From Moritella sp. 24 (GTDB lineage Bacteria; Pseudomonadota; Gammaproteobacteria; Enterobacterales; Moritellaceae), in NCBI RefSeq assembly GCF_018219155.1, contig NZ_CP056123.1, positions 3,109,505 to 3,173,504 on the forward strand: a DNA stretch of 64,000 bases, read 5' to 3'. Every line of letters begins with the position of its first letter. Position 1 is the first letter of the stretch. The notes beneath the pieces were generated by a model that was not told the origin of the DNA, searched no databases, and saw nothing but the letters and a program-made list of their open reading frames with translations. The position numbers and the translations under genes were made by a program. Below, in pieces: positions 56,317 to 64,000 of the stretch.

Positions 56317-57273
56317 TTACTCGTGATTGTTTTGAGCGTCACTTGGAGTCTTAATGTCATCGGCTGCTGGTACAACGGCAGGGGTTGCTTCTGTACTCGG
56401 CATTTCAGTCGAGATGCTATCAGACGTTTCCAAGTTCATCATCTTCGCTAATAAGCCTGCAAGTCTATCACGCATCTCACGGCGATCAACAATCATATCG
56501 ATCGCGCCTTTTTCTAATAAGAACTCACTACGTTGAAAACCTTCTGGTAATTTTTCACGTACCGTTTGTTCAATTACACGTGGTCCTGCAAAACCAATCA
56601 ATGCTTTTGGTTCAGCGATATTGATATCACCTAGCATAGCTAAACTTGCAGATACACCACCCATAGTAGGGTCAGTTAGTACTGAAATATAAGGTAAGCC
56701 TTTCGCTGATAGTTTTGCTAGTGCAGCACTTGTCTTTGCCATTTGCATTAATGAGAATAATGCTTCTTGCATACGAGCACCGCCACTTGCAGAGAAGCAA
56801 ATTAGCGCACGGTTCTCAGCCATACATTCGTTAATCGCTGCCACAAAGCGAGCACCAACAACCGTTGCCATTGAACCACCCATAAATGAGAATTCAAATG
56901 CGCAAACAGCAACAGGGATACCTTTAATTGTGCCTTTTTCAACAACTAACGCATCTTTCTCGTTTGTTGCTTTCTGCGCACTGGCTAAACGATCTTTATA
57001 TTTCTTACTATCACGGAATTTTAATTTATCGCTTGGTTCAAATTCAGCACCAATTTCAATGCGACCGTCTTTATCAAGTAATTTATTTAAGCGTTCACGT
57101 GCGTTTACGCGCATGTGGTGATCACACTTAGGACAAACGCCTAAATTACGCTCAAGTTCTGCATGATATAAAACCTGGTCACAAGAGCCACACTTAGTCC
57201 AAACACCTTCAGGTATATTACGACGCGCCGTTGCGCTCTTGCTTTTTGGTAGTATTTTTTCAATCCAGCTCAT
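56317..57273 (-). CDS. accD: Acetyl-CoA carboxylase carboxyltransferase beta subunit
   Basis: A 318-residue protein with the N-terminal zinc ribbon Cys28-x2-Cys31 and Cys47-x2-Cys50. The crotonase core has [40 protein letters not shown] and [19 protein letters not shown]. It forms malonyl-CoA with AccA. The C-terminal 35 residues are Thr/Ser/Pro-rich. Confidence 0.97.
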   Translation of the reverse strand: MSWIEKILPKSKSATARRNIPEGVWTKCGSCDQVLYHAELERNLGVCPKCDHHMRVNARERLNKLLDKDGRIEIGAEFEPSDKLKFRDSKKYKDRLASAQKATNEKDALVVEKGTIKGIPVAVCAFEFSFMGGSMATVVGARFVAAINECMAENRALICFSASGGARMQEALFSLMQMAKTSAALAKLSAKGLPYISVLTDPTMGGVSASLAMLGDINIAEPKALIGFAGPRVIEQTVREKLPEGFQRSEFLLEKGAIDMIVDRREMRDRLAGLLAKMMNLETSDSISTEMPSTEATPAVVPAADDIKTPSDAQNNHE

Positions 57274-57530
57274 GAACCCTACTTATAATTTGTTCTAATT
57301 AATTGAAGTATATGATGTTAAATGCGTTGTTAATAGAAATAGGAACAATAATTCCAAATGAATTAACAAAAATTAATGCGCTAAGTCGGTGATTACCAAA
57401 CTTAACAATACTCCACATTTATCGCGTAACACAATTAAATCACAGATTTTCCAATAAGTTTATCTAAAACTGGTCATACCCTTGTGACTTCCGACCAAAA
57501 ATTCATAAAAAATGATAAAGAAAAATAAAT

Positions 57531-57569
57531 AATAACCATTTGTAACGCTTTTTATCACAAATAGTTATT
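57531..57569 (-). terminator. Probable terminator of truA
   Basis: AATAACCATTTGT and ACAAATAGTTATT form a 13-bp stem with one mismatch, followed on the minus strand by ATTTATTTTTC. The rest of the 344-bp accD-truA gap (57274-57617) is AT-rich with no gene visible. Confidence 0.7.
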
Positions 57570-57617
57570 ATCCGTTATTTAAATTAAACTTAATTTTATA
57601 CTAATTAAAGCAAGTAG

Positions 57618-58409
57618 TTAAAATTGCTCTGGTAAAAATAATGGACCCACTGCAGGTCGAGGAAGATTAAACTGACTTGGGTAGTCGACTTCAATCATAT
57701 ATAAACCTTCCGCTTTACTTGTTGCAGCAGCAACAGAACGATCTTTACCAGCGAGTAACTCAGCTATCCACGATACCGGCTTATTACCTTTACCCACTTC
57801 CATTAATGAGCCTGCAAGGTTTCTCACCATGTGATGTAAGAATGCATTCGCTTTCACATCTATAATAATATATGCATTTTGACGAATCACTTTAATGTGA
57901 TGCATCGTTTTAACAGGGCTTTTCGCTTGACAATGCTTTGCACGGAAAGACGTAAAATCATGTTCACCGACTAACTGTTGTGCCGCTTCATGCATTAAAT
58001 CAGCATTAATATCACCGTGATAATAACTTACACCAGACCCTAAGATTGCAGGTCGTAGGTTGTTGTTATAAATAATATAGCGATAACGACGTGCTGTAGC
58101 ACTAAAACGGGCATGGAACTCTTCATCAACTTCTTGCGCCCAACGAACAGCAATATCATCAGGTAAATTGGCATTAACACCCAGCGTCCAAGCAACATCT
58201 TTACGGATAGAATCAGTATCAAAATGCACTACTTGACCAGTACCGTGAACACCAGAATCAGTACGTCCTGCGCAGTGAACAACTACAGGGTGATTAGCAA
58301 CACGTGATAGTGCATCTTCCAGTTTTTCTTGGACACTAATAACTTCTTTTTGTCGTTGCCAGCCGTAATATTTACTACCGTCATATTCTATACCGAGTGC
58401 AATTCGCAT
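57618..58409 (-). CDS. truA: tRNA pseudouridine(38-40) synthase
   Basis: A 263-residue Tru[19 protein letters not shown] holds the catalytic Asp51; [18 protein letters not shown] and [19 protein letters not shown] are further family motifs. It modifies the anticodon arm of tRNAs. It lies between fimV and accD, as in Vibrio relatives. Confidence 0.96.
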   Translation of the reverse strand: MRIALGIEYDGSKYYGWQRQKEVISVQEKLEDALSRVANHPVVVHCAGRTDSGVHGTGQVVHFDTDSIRKDVAWTLGVNANLPDDIAVRWAQEVDEEFHARFSATARRYRYIIYNNNLRPAILGSGVSYYHGDINADLMHEAAQQLVGEHDFTSFRAKHCQAKSPVKTMHHIKVIRQNAYIIIDVKANAFLHHMVRNLAGSLMEVGKGNKPVSWIAELLAGKDRSVAAATSKAEGLYMIEVDYPSQFNLPRPAVGPLFLPEQF

Positions 58410-58450
58410 TTTTCTTCCAACTTTAGACTTTCATTAATTTTAAAAAACAA

Positions 58451-58476
58451 AAAGCGGTGACTCTCGCCACCGCTTT
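58451..58476 (-). terminator. Terminator of fimV
   Basis: AAAGCGGTG and CACCGCTTT form a 9-bp stem followed on the minus strand by TTGTTTTTT. It lies about 100 bp past the fimV stop. Confidence 0.8.
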
Positions 58477-58516
58477 GCTATATATCACTCAATTAATATA
58501 TTTTCCAATTATACCG

Positions 58517-58564
58517 TTTCAAGTTACAACTTGAAAGTAGTTGAGGATTGATAAACTCAACTAC
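58517..58564 (-). repeat. Two consecutive hairpins in the fimV 3' region
   Basis: TTTCAAGTT/AACTTGAAA (58517-58536, loop of 2) and GTAGTTGAG/CTCAACTAC (58537-58564, loop of 10) directly adjoin, 12 bp past the fimV stop. They may protect the 3' end of the message. Confidence 0.55.
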
Positions 58565-58575
58565 TGTTTTTTATA

Positions 58576-60882
58576 TCATGACTGTAATCGACTTAAGAGT
58601 TTATTTACTTCCGCTTGCTGTGTTGCATCACCCGCACCAGTTAATGGCTCTAGGATAGATTTAGCACCCTCTTTGTCTTCAATTTCAAGGTACGCACGAG
58701 CAAGATCAAGTTGCGCACCAAAACGGTCATTTTCATCATTCATATCAACAGCATTACTATCAAGTAAGGTATTACTGTACTCATCAAGACCGACATCTAG
58801 TTTTACTTGATCATAAGGCTCATCTTCAACGTTCGCAGGCTGTTGAGAGACTTCATTTAATAATTTATCTATATCAATAAACTCTTCCGCTTGTGCCGCT
58901 TCAACATCAATAGGAGCTTGCTCACTCGGTGCACTGCTAAATGCATTTGGACTATATTCAGCCAGCATCGCTTCAATATCATCGAGTGGATCATTATTAT
59001 CTGGTTGTTTTACCGCCTCAGCCGTTGTACTAGCCGTGCCATCAAGTTCAGCGAGCATTTCATCAACTGTTTGCCCATGTGCTTGTGGTAATTCGTCTGC
59101 GTCGTTTCCAGCATCGCTAACAGGCTCTTCTAATCCAGCACTTGCTAAAATACTGTCTATATCATCCATATCAACAATTTGATCATTCTCTACTGGAGTA
59201 GGAGTAGCTGTTGTACTCGTTTCTGCTTGCGCAATCGCATCAAGCCCCGCTTCAGCTAGCAGACTGTCAATATCATCCATATCGATAACAGGATTATCAT
59301 CAGCTGCATTTGATTCATTCGTTGGTGAGCTTGCTTCAACCGTCGATTGAGTCGGTGTCTCTAATTCAGCTTCAGCCAAGATGCTATCAATATCATCCAT
59401 GCTCACATATTCATCATTCACTACTGGCGATGATTCTGCTGGTGCCTCTGGGGTCAGATCAAGATCATCCATTGAGTTAAAATCAAAATCGTCAGTTTGA
59501 GTACTCGACGGTTTCGCATCAGGTACTTGTGAGTTACCTAATTTGAATTGTTCTAGCATTGAATCAACTTCAGCTAAATCTTCATCCAACGAATTCATAT
59601 TATGTGTTGGCTGTTCAGGGATCAAGCTTGGTTCATCAAGCTCTTCACGCCAGCTTAAATCAGGGGTTACACTGTCATTTTCAAAACTGGTGCTTTCATC
59701 ATCTAGCGTTAAATCGATATCACTAAAGTCATTATCATCCAAACTTAACTCTGGCATGACAGGTGCTTGCTCAATCACTTCAGGGGTAACAGGCGTCGCC
59801 ACTTGAGTCACAATTGGATCGAGTGATAAATCAAAAGGTTCATCCATCATTGCAGCGGCTTCAGGTTCCATCTGCAAATTAAAGTTTGGTTCTTCTACAT
59901 TAGGAGGGACAACTGTATTTACCTCGTCATTAGGCTTTCCCGTAGGAATTTGAGCCTCTTCAGAAGTTGGCATCGTATGATTTTCTGCTGAGTAACTTTC
60001 AGCATTAAGATAATCGCTCAGTTCATCAACAGTATTATCCGTGTCGAACATCATGTTATCTTCAACATTATTCTTCTGATCATTTCTATTTTTTAGCCAT
60101 AGACCTAACCATACTAAAAATAACAATGAAAACACGCCAGAAATACCACCGATCAGCCACCAATTATTATGACTTTCGGCTTCTATTTCAGCTTTCACTT
60201 TTGCATCATTAATCGTAGTTTGCTGCTCTGCTATCTGTGCTTTCTGCTGTTCAATTAATGCTTTTAAATCAGTTTTTAATTCATTATCAATCGCGATTTG
60301 TTCTTTAAGCTCCGCTAATTCGATACGGATTCTTTCTAGCTGTAATTTTAGGCGACGATTCGTTTCACTTGATAATAGAAGGTGCTCGTTACTCTCACTT
60401 AACTCACCTTCTAACAAAGCCAGCTTATCACTGTTTATTTTATTAGTAGCTACCGTTTTTACATTCGGTTTTGTTGAATTAGCCGGCGGGACAGCTTTAG
60501 GTTTGGAGCTTGTTTTTTTAGTCAGTAAGTTCTTTAGCCTTGAGCCATCAGTCGCTTGTATTTCAGCGGCACTGGGGATCTTAAGAAAGCTCCCATCAAT
60601 CATTTTATTGATGTCGCCGTCTAAGAATGCATGTGGGTTAAGCGCTAAAATAGCCGCCATCGTTTTATATAAACTTAAGCTATTATTGGGTCTTTTTTTT
60701 GTTGCTACAGACCATAATGTGTCCGCTTTAACAATAGGGCCATAATTACTAGGCGAAGAAGGTGTGTGAACTTCTGGGCCTTTTAATTGAAGCACAAATC
60801 CATTTGAATTGGCCGCAATGCCTGCCATTGGGACCAGCAGAAATAAAACAACCCATTTTAACTTCGATAAAGCCGATATCAT
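58576..60882 (-). CDS. fimV: FimV-like polar/peptidoglycan-binding protein
   Basis: A 768-residue protein: signal peptide (about 1-24), a LysM-like N-terminal part (VKADTLWSVATKKRPNNSLS), a coiled coil (LLEGELSESNEHLLLSSETN onward, to about 225), one membrane helix (WWLIGGISGVFSLLFLVWLG), a long acidic cytoplasmic part and a C-terminal TPR-like FimV domain (LDLARAYLEIEDKEGAKSIL). The acidic region carries three near-copies of MDDIDSILAEAGLE. FimV organises cell poles, pili and type II secretion in relatives. It lies between asd and truA, the usual place in Vibrio and Shewanella. Confidence 0.92.
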   Translation of the reverse strand: MISALSKLKWVVLFLLVPMAGIAANSNGFVLQLKGPEVHTPSSPSNYGPIVKADTLWSVATKKRPNNSLSLYKTMAAILALNPHAFLDGDINKMIDGSFLKIPSAAEIQATDGSRLKNLLTKKTSSKPKAVPPANSTKPNVKTVATNKINSDKLALLEGELSESNEHLLLSSETNRRLKLQLERIRIELAELKEQIAIDNELKTDLKALIEQQKAQIAEQQTTINDAKVKAEIEAESHNNWWLIGGISGVFSLLFLVWLGLWLKNRNDQKNNVEDNMMFDTDNTVDELSDYLNAESYSAENHTMPTSEEAQIPTGKPNDEVNTVVPPNVEEPNFNLQMEPEAAAMMDEPFDLSLDPIVTQVATPVTPEVIEQAPVMPELSLDDNDFSDIDLTLDDESTSFENDSVTPDLSWREELDEPSLIPEQPTHNMNSLDEDLAEVDSMLEQFKLGNSQVPDAKPSSTQTDDFDFNSMDDLDLTPEAPAESSPVVNDEYVSMDDIDSILAEAELETPTQSTVEASSPTNESNAADDNPVIDMDDIDSLLAEAGLDAIAQAETSTTATPTPVENDQIVDMDDIDSILASAGLEEPVSDAGNDADELPQAHGQTVDEMLAELDGTASTTAEAVKQPDNNDPLDDIEAMLAEYSPNAFSSAPSEQAPIDVEAAQAEEFIDIDKLLNEVSQQPANVEDEPYDQVKLDVGLDEYSNTLLDSNAVDMNDENDRFGAQLDLARAYLEIEDKEGAKSILEPLTGAGDATQQAEVNKLLSRLQS

Positions 60883-60983
60883 TGTTAACCCTTACTCACT
60901 TTGAAACAACATCAATATACTTGAATTCAATATAACATATCCAAAAAACCAGTATACACATGAATTCACTGGTATCTTCTATA

Positions 60984-61247
60984 TATACCCAAGTTACTTC
61001 AAAATGCTGTATCAGAGACGAGCAGGTATAATAGAACAAGGCACAATATGTAGATAATGGTTATTCCATTTTCAAATATTATAACGCAGTGCTGTTATAC
61101 CTGCTTGTCTCCCGTAGGGCAAGCCGAAAGGTGGCATCTTCGGCGTTATGAAGTCTTGATTTAGAATAACTAAATCCTCGACGTCATGCCTTGAATATCC
61201 TCTCCTTTCGGTTTGCTGCTTGTGCATTTTGAAGTAGCTTGGGTATA
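60984..61247. mobile_element. 264-bp MITE-like element
   Basis: TATACCCAAGTTACTTCAAA... at 60984-61007 and its inverted copy at 61224-61247 are 24-bp terminal inverted repeats with one mismatch. Inside, GAGACGAGCAGGTATAA pairs with TTATACCTGCTTGTCTC and GCAAGCCGAAAGG pairs with CCTTTCGGTTTGC, giving a nested, cloverleaf-like fold. It encodes no protein. It lies in the fimV to asd gap (60883-61431). Confidence 0.8.
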
Positions 61248-61333
61248 ACTATTCTAATGCTTAATTCTAAGAAAAAAAATTTGTGAATTGAAACTATGAT
61301 ATAAATCAGAAAAATAAAAAACAAATAAAAAAA

Positions 61334-61355
61334 TAGCACCCATTATTGGGTGCTA
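61334..61355 (-). terminator. Terminator of asd
   Basis: TAGCACCCA and TGGGTGCTA form a 9-bp stem with a 4-base loop, followed on the minus strand by TTTTTTTATTTG. Between it and the stop is a short ATTTAC tandem repeat (61412-61435). Confidence 0.85.
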
Positions 61356-61431
61356 AATATGCAATTAAAATAAATTAATAACGCTCAATATCTGTGACAT
61401 CAAGGACTAATATTTACATTTACATTTACAT

Positions 61432-62448
61432 TTACAGGTAATCGCTAATTAATAGCTCTGCAATTTGCACACTGTTTGTTGCGGCACCCTTACGGATATT
61501 ATCGCCAACAACCCACATATTAATACCACTTGCATGTGAAATATCTTCACGGATACGACCAACAAAGACTTCATCATGACCCGCAGAGTCAGAAACTGGT
61601 GTTGGGTAGTCTTCTTCATTTTCAATCAGTTTAACACCCGGTGCGTGGCGCATCAGAGCACGAACTTCTTCAGCACTGATAGGTGTACGCGTTTCTAAAT
61701 GGATCGCTTCTGAGTGACCATAGAATACAGGTACACGTACTGCTGTTGGGTTAACCATGATGTATTCATCACCAAAAATCTTCTGTGTTTCCCACACCAT
61801 TTTCATTTCTTCTTTGGTGTAGCCGTTTTCAGTAAACACATCAATCTGTGGGATCACGTTAAACGCGATCTGCTTTGGATATACTTTTGTTTCTACTTCA
61901 CGTGCATTTAATAAACTTGCCGTTTGACCCGCTAGTTCATCAATTGCACTTTTACCAGAACCCGATACGGCTTGGTATGTTGCAACATTAATACGTGAAA
62001 TACCCACTGCATCATGAATCGGTTTTAATGCAACAAGCATTTGAATTGTTGAGCAATTTGGATTTGCGATAATGCCACGATTTGTATATTGCGCAATTGC
62101 TTCTGGGTTTACTTCAGGTACAACTAATGGAATATCATCGTCATAGCGGAACTGTGATGTATTATCAATAACAACAACACCAGCATCGGCAGCGATTGGT
62201 GCCCATTTTTCTGATACTGAACCACCAGCAGAAAACAAACCGATTTGAACTTGTGTCCAATCGAAGTTATCAACGTCTAATACTTCAACTTGTTTATTAT
62301 TAAAGGTAATTGTACCACCAGCACTACGGCTACTTGCTAATGGATAGATCTTACCAATTGGAAATTTACGTTCCTGTAAAATTTCCAACATCATTTGCCC
62401 TACGGCACCCGTTGCACCTAATACTGCAACATCATATAGTTGACTCAT
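61432..62448 (-). CDS. asd: Aspartate-semialdehyde dehydrogenase
   Basis: About 338 residues from the ATG at 62448, with GGAGT ahead; the preceding in-frame codon is TTG. VLGATGAVGQMMLEIL binds NADP, IANPNCSTIQMLVAL carries the catalytic Cys132, and AVSGSGKSAIDEL is conserved. It reduces aspartyl phosphate for lysine, methionine and threonine synthesis. E. coli has usg, an inactive relative lacking this Cys, at the same place; this one keeps it. The stop codon overlaps a tandem ATTTAC repeat. Confidence 0.95.
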   Translation of the reverse strand: MSQLYDVAVLGATGAVGQMMLEILQERKFPIGKIYPLASSRSAGGTITFNNKQVEVLDVDNFDWTQVQIGLFSAGGSVSEKWAPIAADAGVVVIDNTSQFRYDDDIPLVVPEVNPEAIAQYTNRGIIANPNCSTIQMLVALKPIHDAVGISRINVATYQAVSGSGKSAIDELAGQTASLLNAREVETKVYPKQIAFNVIPQIDVFTENGYTKEEMKMVWETQKIFGDEYIMVNPTAVRVPVFYGHSEAIHLETRTPISAEEVRALMRHAPGVKLIENEEDYPTPVSDSAGHDEVFVGRIREDISHASGINMWVVGDNIRKGAATNSVQIAELLISDYL

Positions 62449-62465
62449 CAACGACTCCTAAAAAA

Positions 62466-63584
62466 TTATTTGGCAAAACCAAGTTGATACAACGACTCTA
62501 CCGCATAATGTGACTCATTTACTAGCCTCAATGAGGAAAATTCTCTTCTTTCTAGGTAATTTTTACGCATTTCATCAAAACTACCCGCTTTCATTATGTT
62601 TTTTCTAAAAATAGCGTCATCTCGACGCACATCGTATACCAAATGCACCAAACTTTTGACGAATGTTTGATCGGCACTTTGATTAATATCGATGCGGCTT
62701 ATCGCTGGTATAGGTAAGATGTCGCTTATACTACGGTCTGCTTGTTGGCCTATAAATTGTGCGTAGGCTTGATAGATCATCTCAGTACCGCGCGCTTTTC
62801 CTTCTAAGCTGTAACCTGCAATATGCGGTGTCGCAATCGCAGCATAAGGGATAAGCTCAAGTAATGGTGTTGGTTCATTTTCCCATACATCCAGTACTAA
62901 CGTCATACCGTGCCCAGCTTGTTTCAATTCGAGTAATGCTTGGTTATCAATCACATCACCGCGACCGCTATTAACTAAGATGGCATCTTGCGCAATACCA
63001 GCAAGTAATTCTGCCGTTAATAAATGTTTCGTTTGATGACTACCGGTTTTCACCAATGGTACATGTAAACAAATAATATCTGCTTGTAAGGCTTTTTCTA
63101 AGCTAACAAAACCCGCTAGTCCTTCTTTCTCGACACGCGGTGGATCGCATAACATCACATCAGCACCTAATGCGGTTAATCGACTTACTGTTTGTGCGCC
63201 CGTATTCCCCACACCAATAACCGCAATTGATTTATCTGCGAATGTAAAACCTTGTTGCTCCGCTAATACTAATAATGCGCTACACACATAGTCGCCAACA
63301 GACACTGCATTACAGCCCGGTGCATTCGTGTATTCAATATTGCGTTGTTGTAGTAAAGGCTGATCTAAATGGTCAATACCAATCGTCGCAGTTCCCACGA
63401 ATGCTAATTTATTCGCTTGAGCTAACAAGGCTTCATTGACCTGAGTTACAGAACGTACCATCAAGGCATCGACATCATGCAAATCTGCAGCACTAATTGT
63501 TCGACCAGATAAAGGGATCACATCACCAAACTGAGAAAACAGTTCAGCTGCATAAGGCATATTTTCATCAACTACGATCTTCAT
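62466..63584 (-). CDS. pdxB: Erythronate-4-phosphate dehydrogenase
   Basis: About 372 residues of the D-isomer 2-hydroxyacid dehydrogenase family. MKIVVDENMPYAAELFSQFG matches the PdxB N-terminus; a second ATG at 63587 directly precedes. AVIGVGNTGAQTVSRLTALG is the NAD fold, LVNSGRGDVIDNQALLELKQ and ATPHIAGYSLEGKARG hold active-site residues, and the C-terminal domain is PdxB-specific. It acts in pyridoxal phosphate synthesis. It is 17 bp before asd. Confidence 0.96.
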   Translation of the reverse strand: MKIVVDENMPYAAELFSQFGDVIPLSGRTISAADLHDVDALMVRSVTQVNEALLAQANKLAFVGTATIGIDHLDQPLLQQRNIEYTNAPGCNAVSVGDYVCSALLVLAEQQGFTFADKSIAVIGVGNTGAQTVSRLTALGADVMLCDPPRVEKEGLAGFVSLEKALQADIICLHVPLVKTGSHQTKHLLTAELLAGIAQDAILVNSGRGDVIDNQALLELKQAGHGMTLVLDVWENEPTPLLELIPYAAIATPHIAGYSLEGKARGTEMIYQAYAQFIGQQADRSISDILPIPAISRIDINQSADQTFVKSLVHLVYDVRRDDAIFRKNIMKAGSFDEMRKNYLERREFSSLRLVNESHYAVESLYQLGFAK

Positions 63585-63673
63585 CATTTAAGCATTCTCT
63601 TAATAATACGATTAGAGTCATTTCCGCTTTATAACGGTAAAGCATCATTTTGCGCGTTGTGAAGGGAAAAAAA

Positions 63674-63707
63674 AAGCCCATTTATCAATAATCTGATAAA
63701 TGGGCTT
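63674..63707 (-). terminator. Terminator of fabB
   Basis: AAGCCCATTTATCA and TGATAAATGGGCTT form a perfect 14-bp stem with a 6-base loop, followed on the minus strand by TTTTTT. Confidence 0.9.
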
Positions 63708-63762
63708 ACATTGTTCTCTTCATCATAGAAAACGTATTACGCCTTCCTTAATGAATCGAAAA

Positions 63763-64000
63763 CTATTTAGCGAATTTACTAAATACTAATGTCGCATTCG
63801 TGCCGCCGAAACCAAAGCTGTTCGACATTACGTTTTTAAGTTCAGCATCAACTGCTTGACCAGCAACAATATCTAGACCTTCTGCTTTTTCATCAAGATC
63901 TTGAATATTTGCGCTTGCTGCGATGAAGTTATTTTCCATCATGATTAATGAATAAATTGCTTCATGTACACCCGCCGCACCCAGTGCGTGACCAGTCAAT
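63763..64000 (-). CDS. fabB: 3-oxoacyl-ACP synthase I, C-terminal fragment
   Basis: The last 79 residues of a beta-ketoacyl-ACP synthase; the gene runs off the right edge. [18 protein letters not shown] holds the second catalytic His and [19 protein letters not shown] is the C-terminal GFGGTNA motif. Similarity to E. coli FabB (TGHSLGAAGVQEAIYSLLML) is close. It elongates fatty acids, including unsaturated ones. Confidence 0.95.
   Translation of the reverse strand, partial: LTGHALGAAGVHEAIYSLIMMENNFIAASANIQDLDEKAEGLDIVAGQAVDAELKNVMSNSFGFGGTNATLVFSKFAK

Noticed and set aside
58890-59420. CRISPR-like or DNA tandem repeat
   Set aside because: Repeats are diverged coding repeats within fimV, without regular spacers.
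61432-62448. Usg (inactive paralogue) instead of Asd
   Set aside because: The catalytic Cys in NPNCSTIQ is present.

Overview
The window comes from an AT-rich genome (roughly 40% G+C by eye) of a marine-type Gammaproteobacterium. The housekeeping order at the right (fabB, pdxB, asd, fimV, truA, accD, folC, dedD, cvpA, purF, with cysS divergent from ppiB-lpxH) is that of Vibrio, Shewanella and Moritella relatives. The betaine and chitin-sugar genes fit a marine lifestyle. A Moritella-like host is my best guess, but it is an inference and not proven.

Region 1 (1-16.5 kb) is the edge of an iron-regulated peptide-siderophore locus. A TauD/SyrP-type dioxygenase (cut by the left edge) diverges from mbtH across a near-perfect Fur box. 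mbtH is followed by a siderophore-type TonB-dependent receptor and a type II thioesterase. Facing them is a tight minus-strand operon: a PvdE/SyrD-type peptide exporter, a complete YejABEF-like peptide importer and a small nitroreductase, with stop/start overlaps at most junctions and a Fur-like site upstream. Next to it a PQQ-propeller-like lipoprotein diverges from a second receptor with a shortened plug, again across a Fur-like site. The NRPS itself must lie outside the window if it is linked. The exporter-importer-reductase operon is the most unusual arrangement here.

Region 2 (16.5-23 kb) is accessory: a small acidic protein with a structured leader (possibly Imm51-like), an alkyl-sulfatase-like lipoprotein with an AraC-type regulator, a small protein with a faint GIY-YIG resemblance, and a lipoprotein with two repeated Cys-containing modules.

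Region 3 (23-33 kb) is an osmoprotection cluster: betI-betB-betA, a short divergent BCCT-like transporter, a MarR regulator and proX-proW-proV. A perfect 20-bp palindrome lies in front of betI.

Region 4 (33-46 kb) holds a Spo0M-like protein, a PepSY membrane protein with a small DUF2946-like partner, a chitobiose operon (chbB, chitoporin-like gene, chbC, chbA, chbF, chbG), two small heat-shock proteins behind a strong sigma-32-type promoter, a YfcC-type carrier and a small unknown protein.

Region 5 (46-64 kb) begins with five tRNA genes (Pro, Arg, His, Leu, Pro in transcription order), then core housekeeping genes. A 264-bp MITE-like element with 24-bp terminal inverted repeats sits between fimV and asd. 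A 55-bp palindromic repeat sharing its outer 10 bp lies between proX and proW. I saw no CRISPR array, rRNA, prophage or intact insertion sequence.
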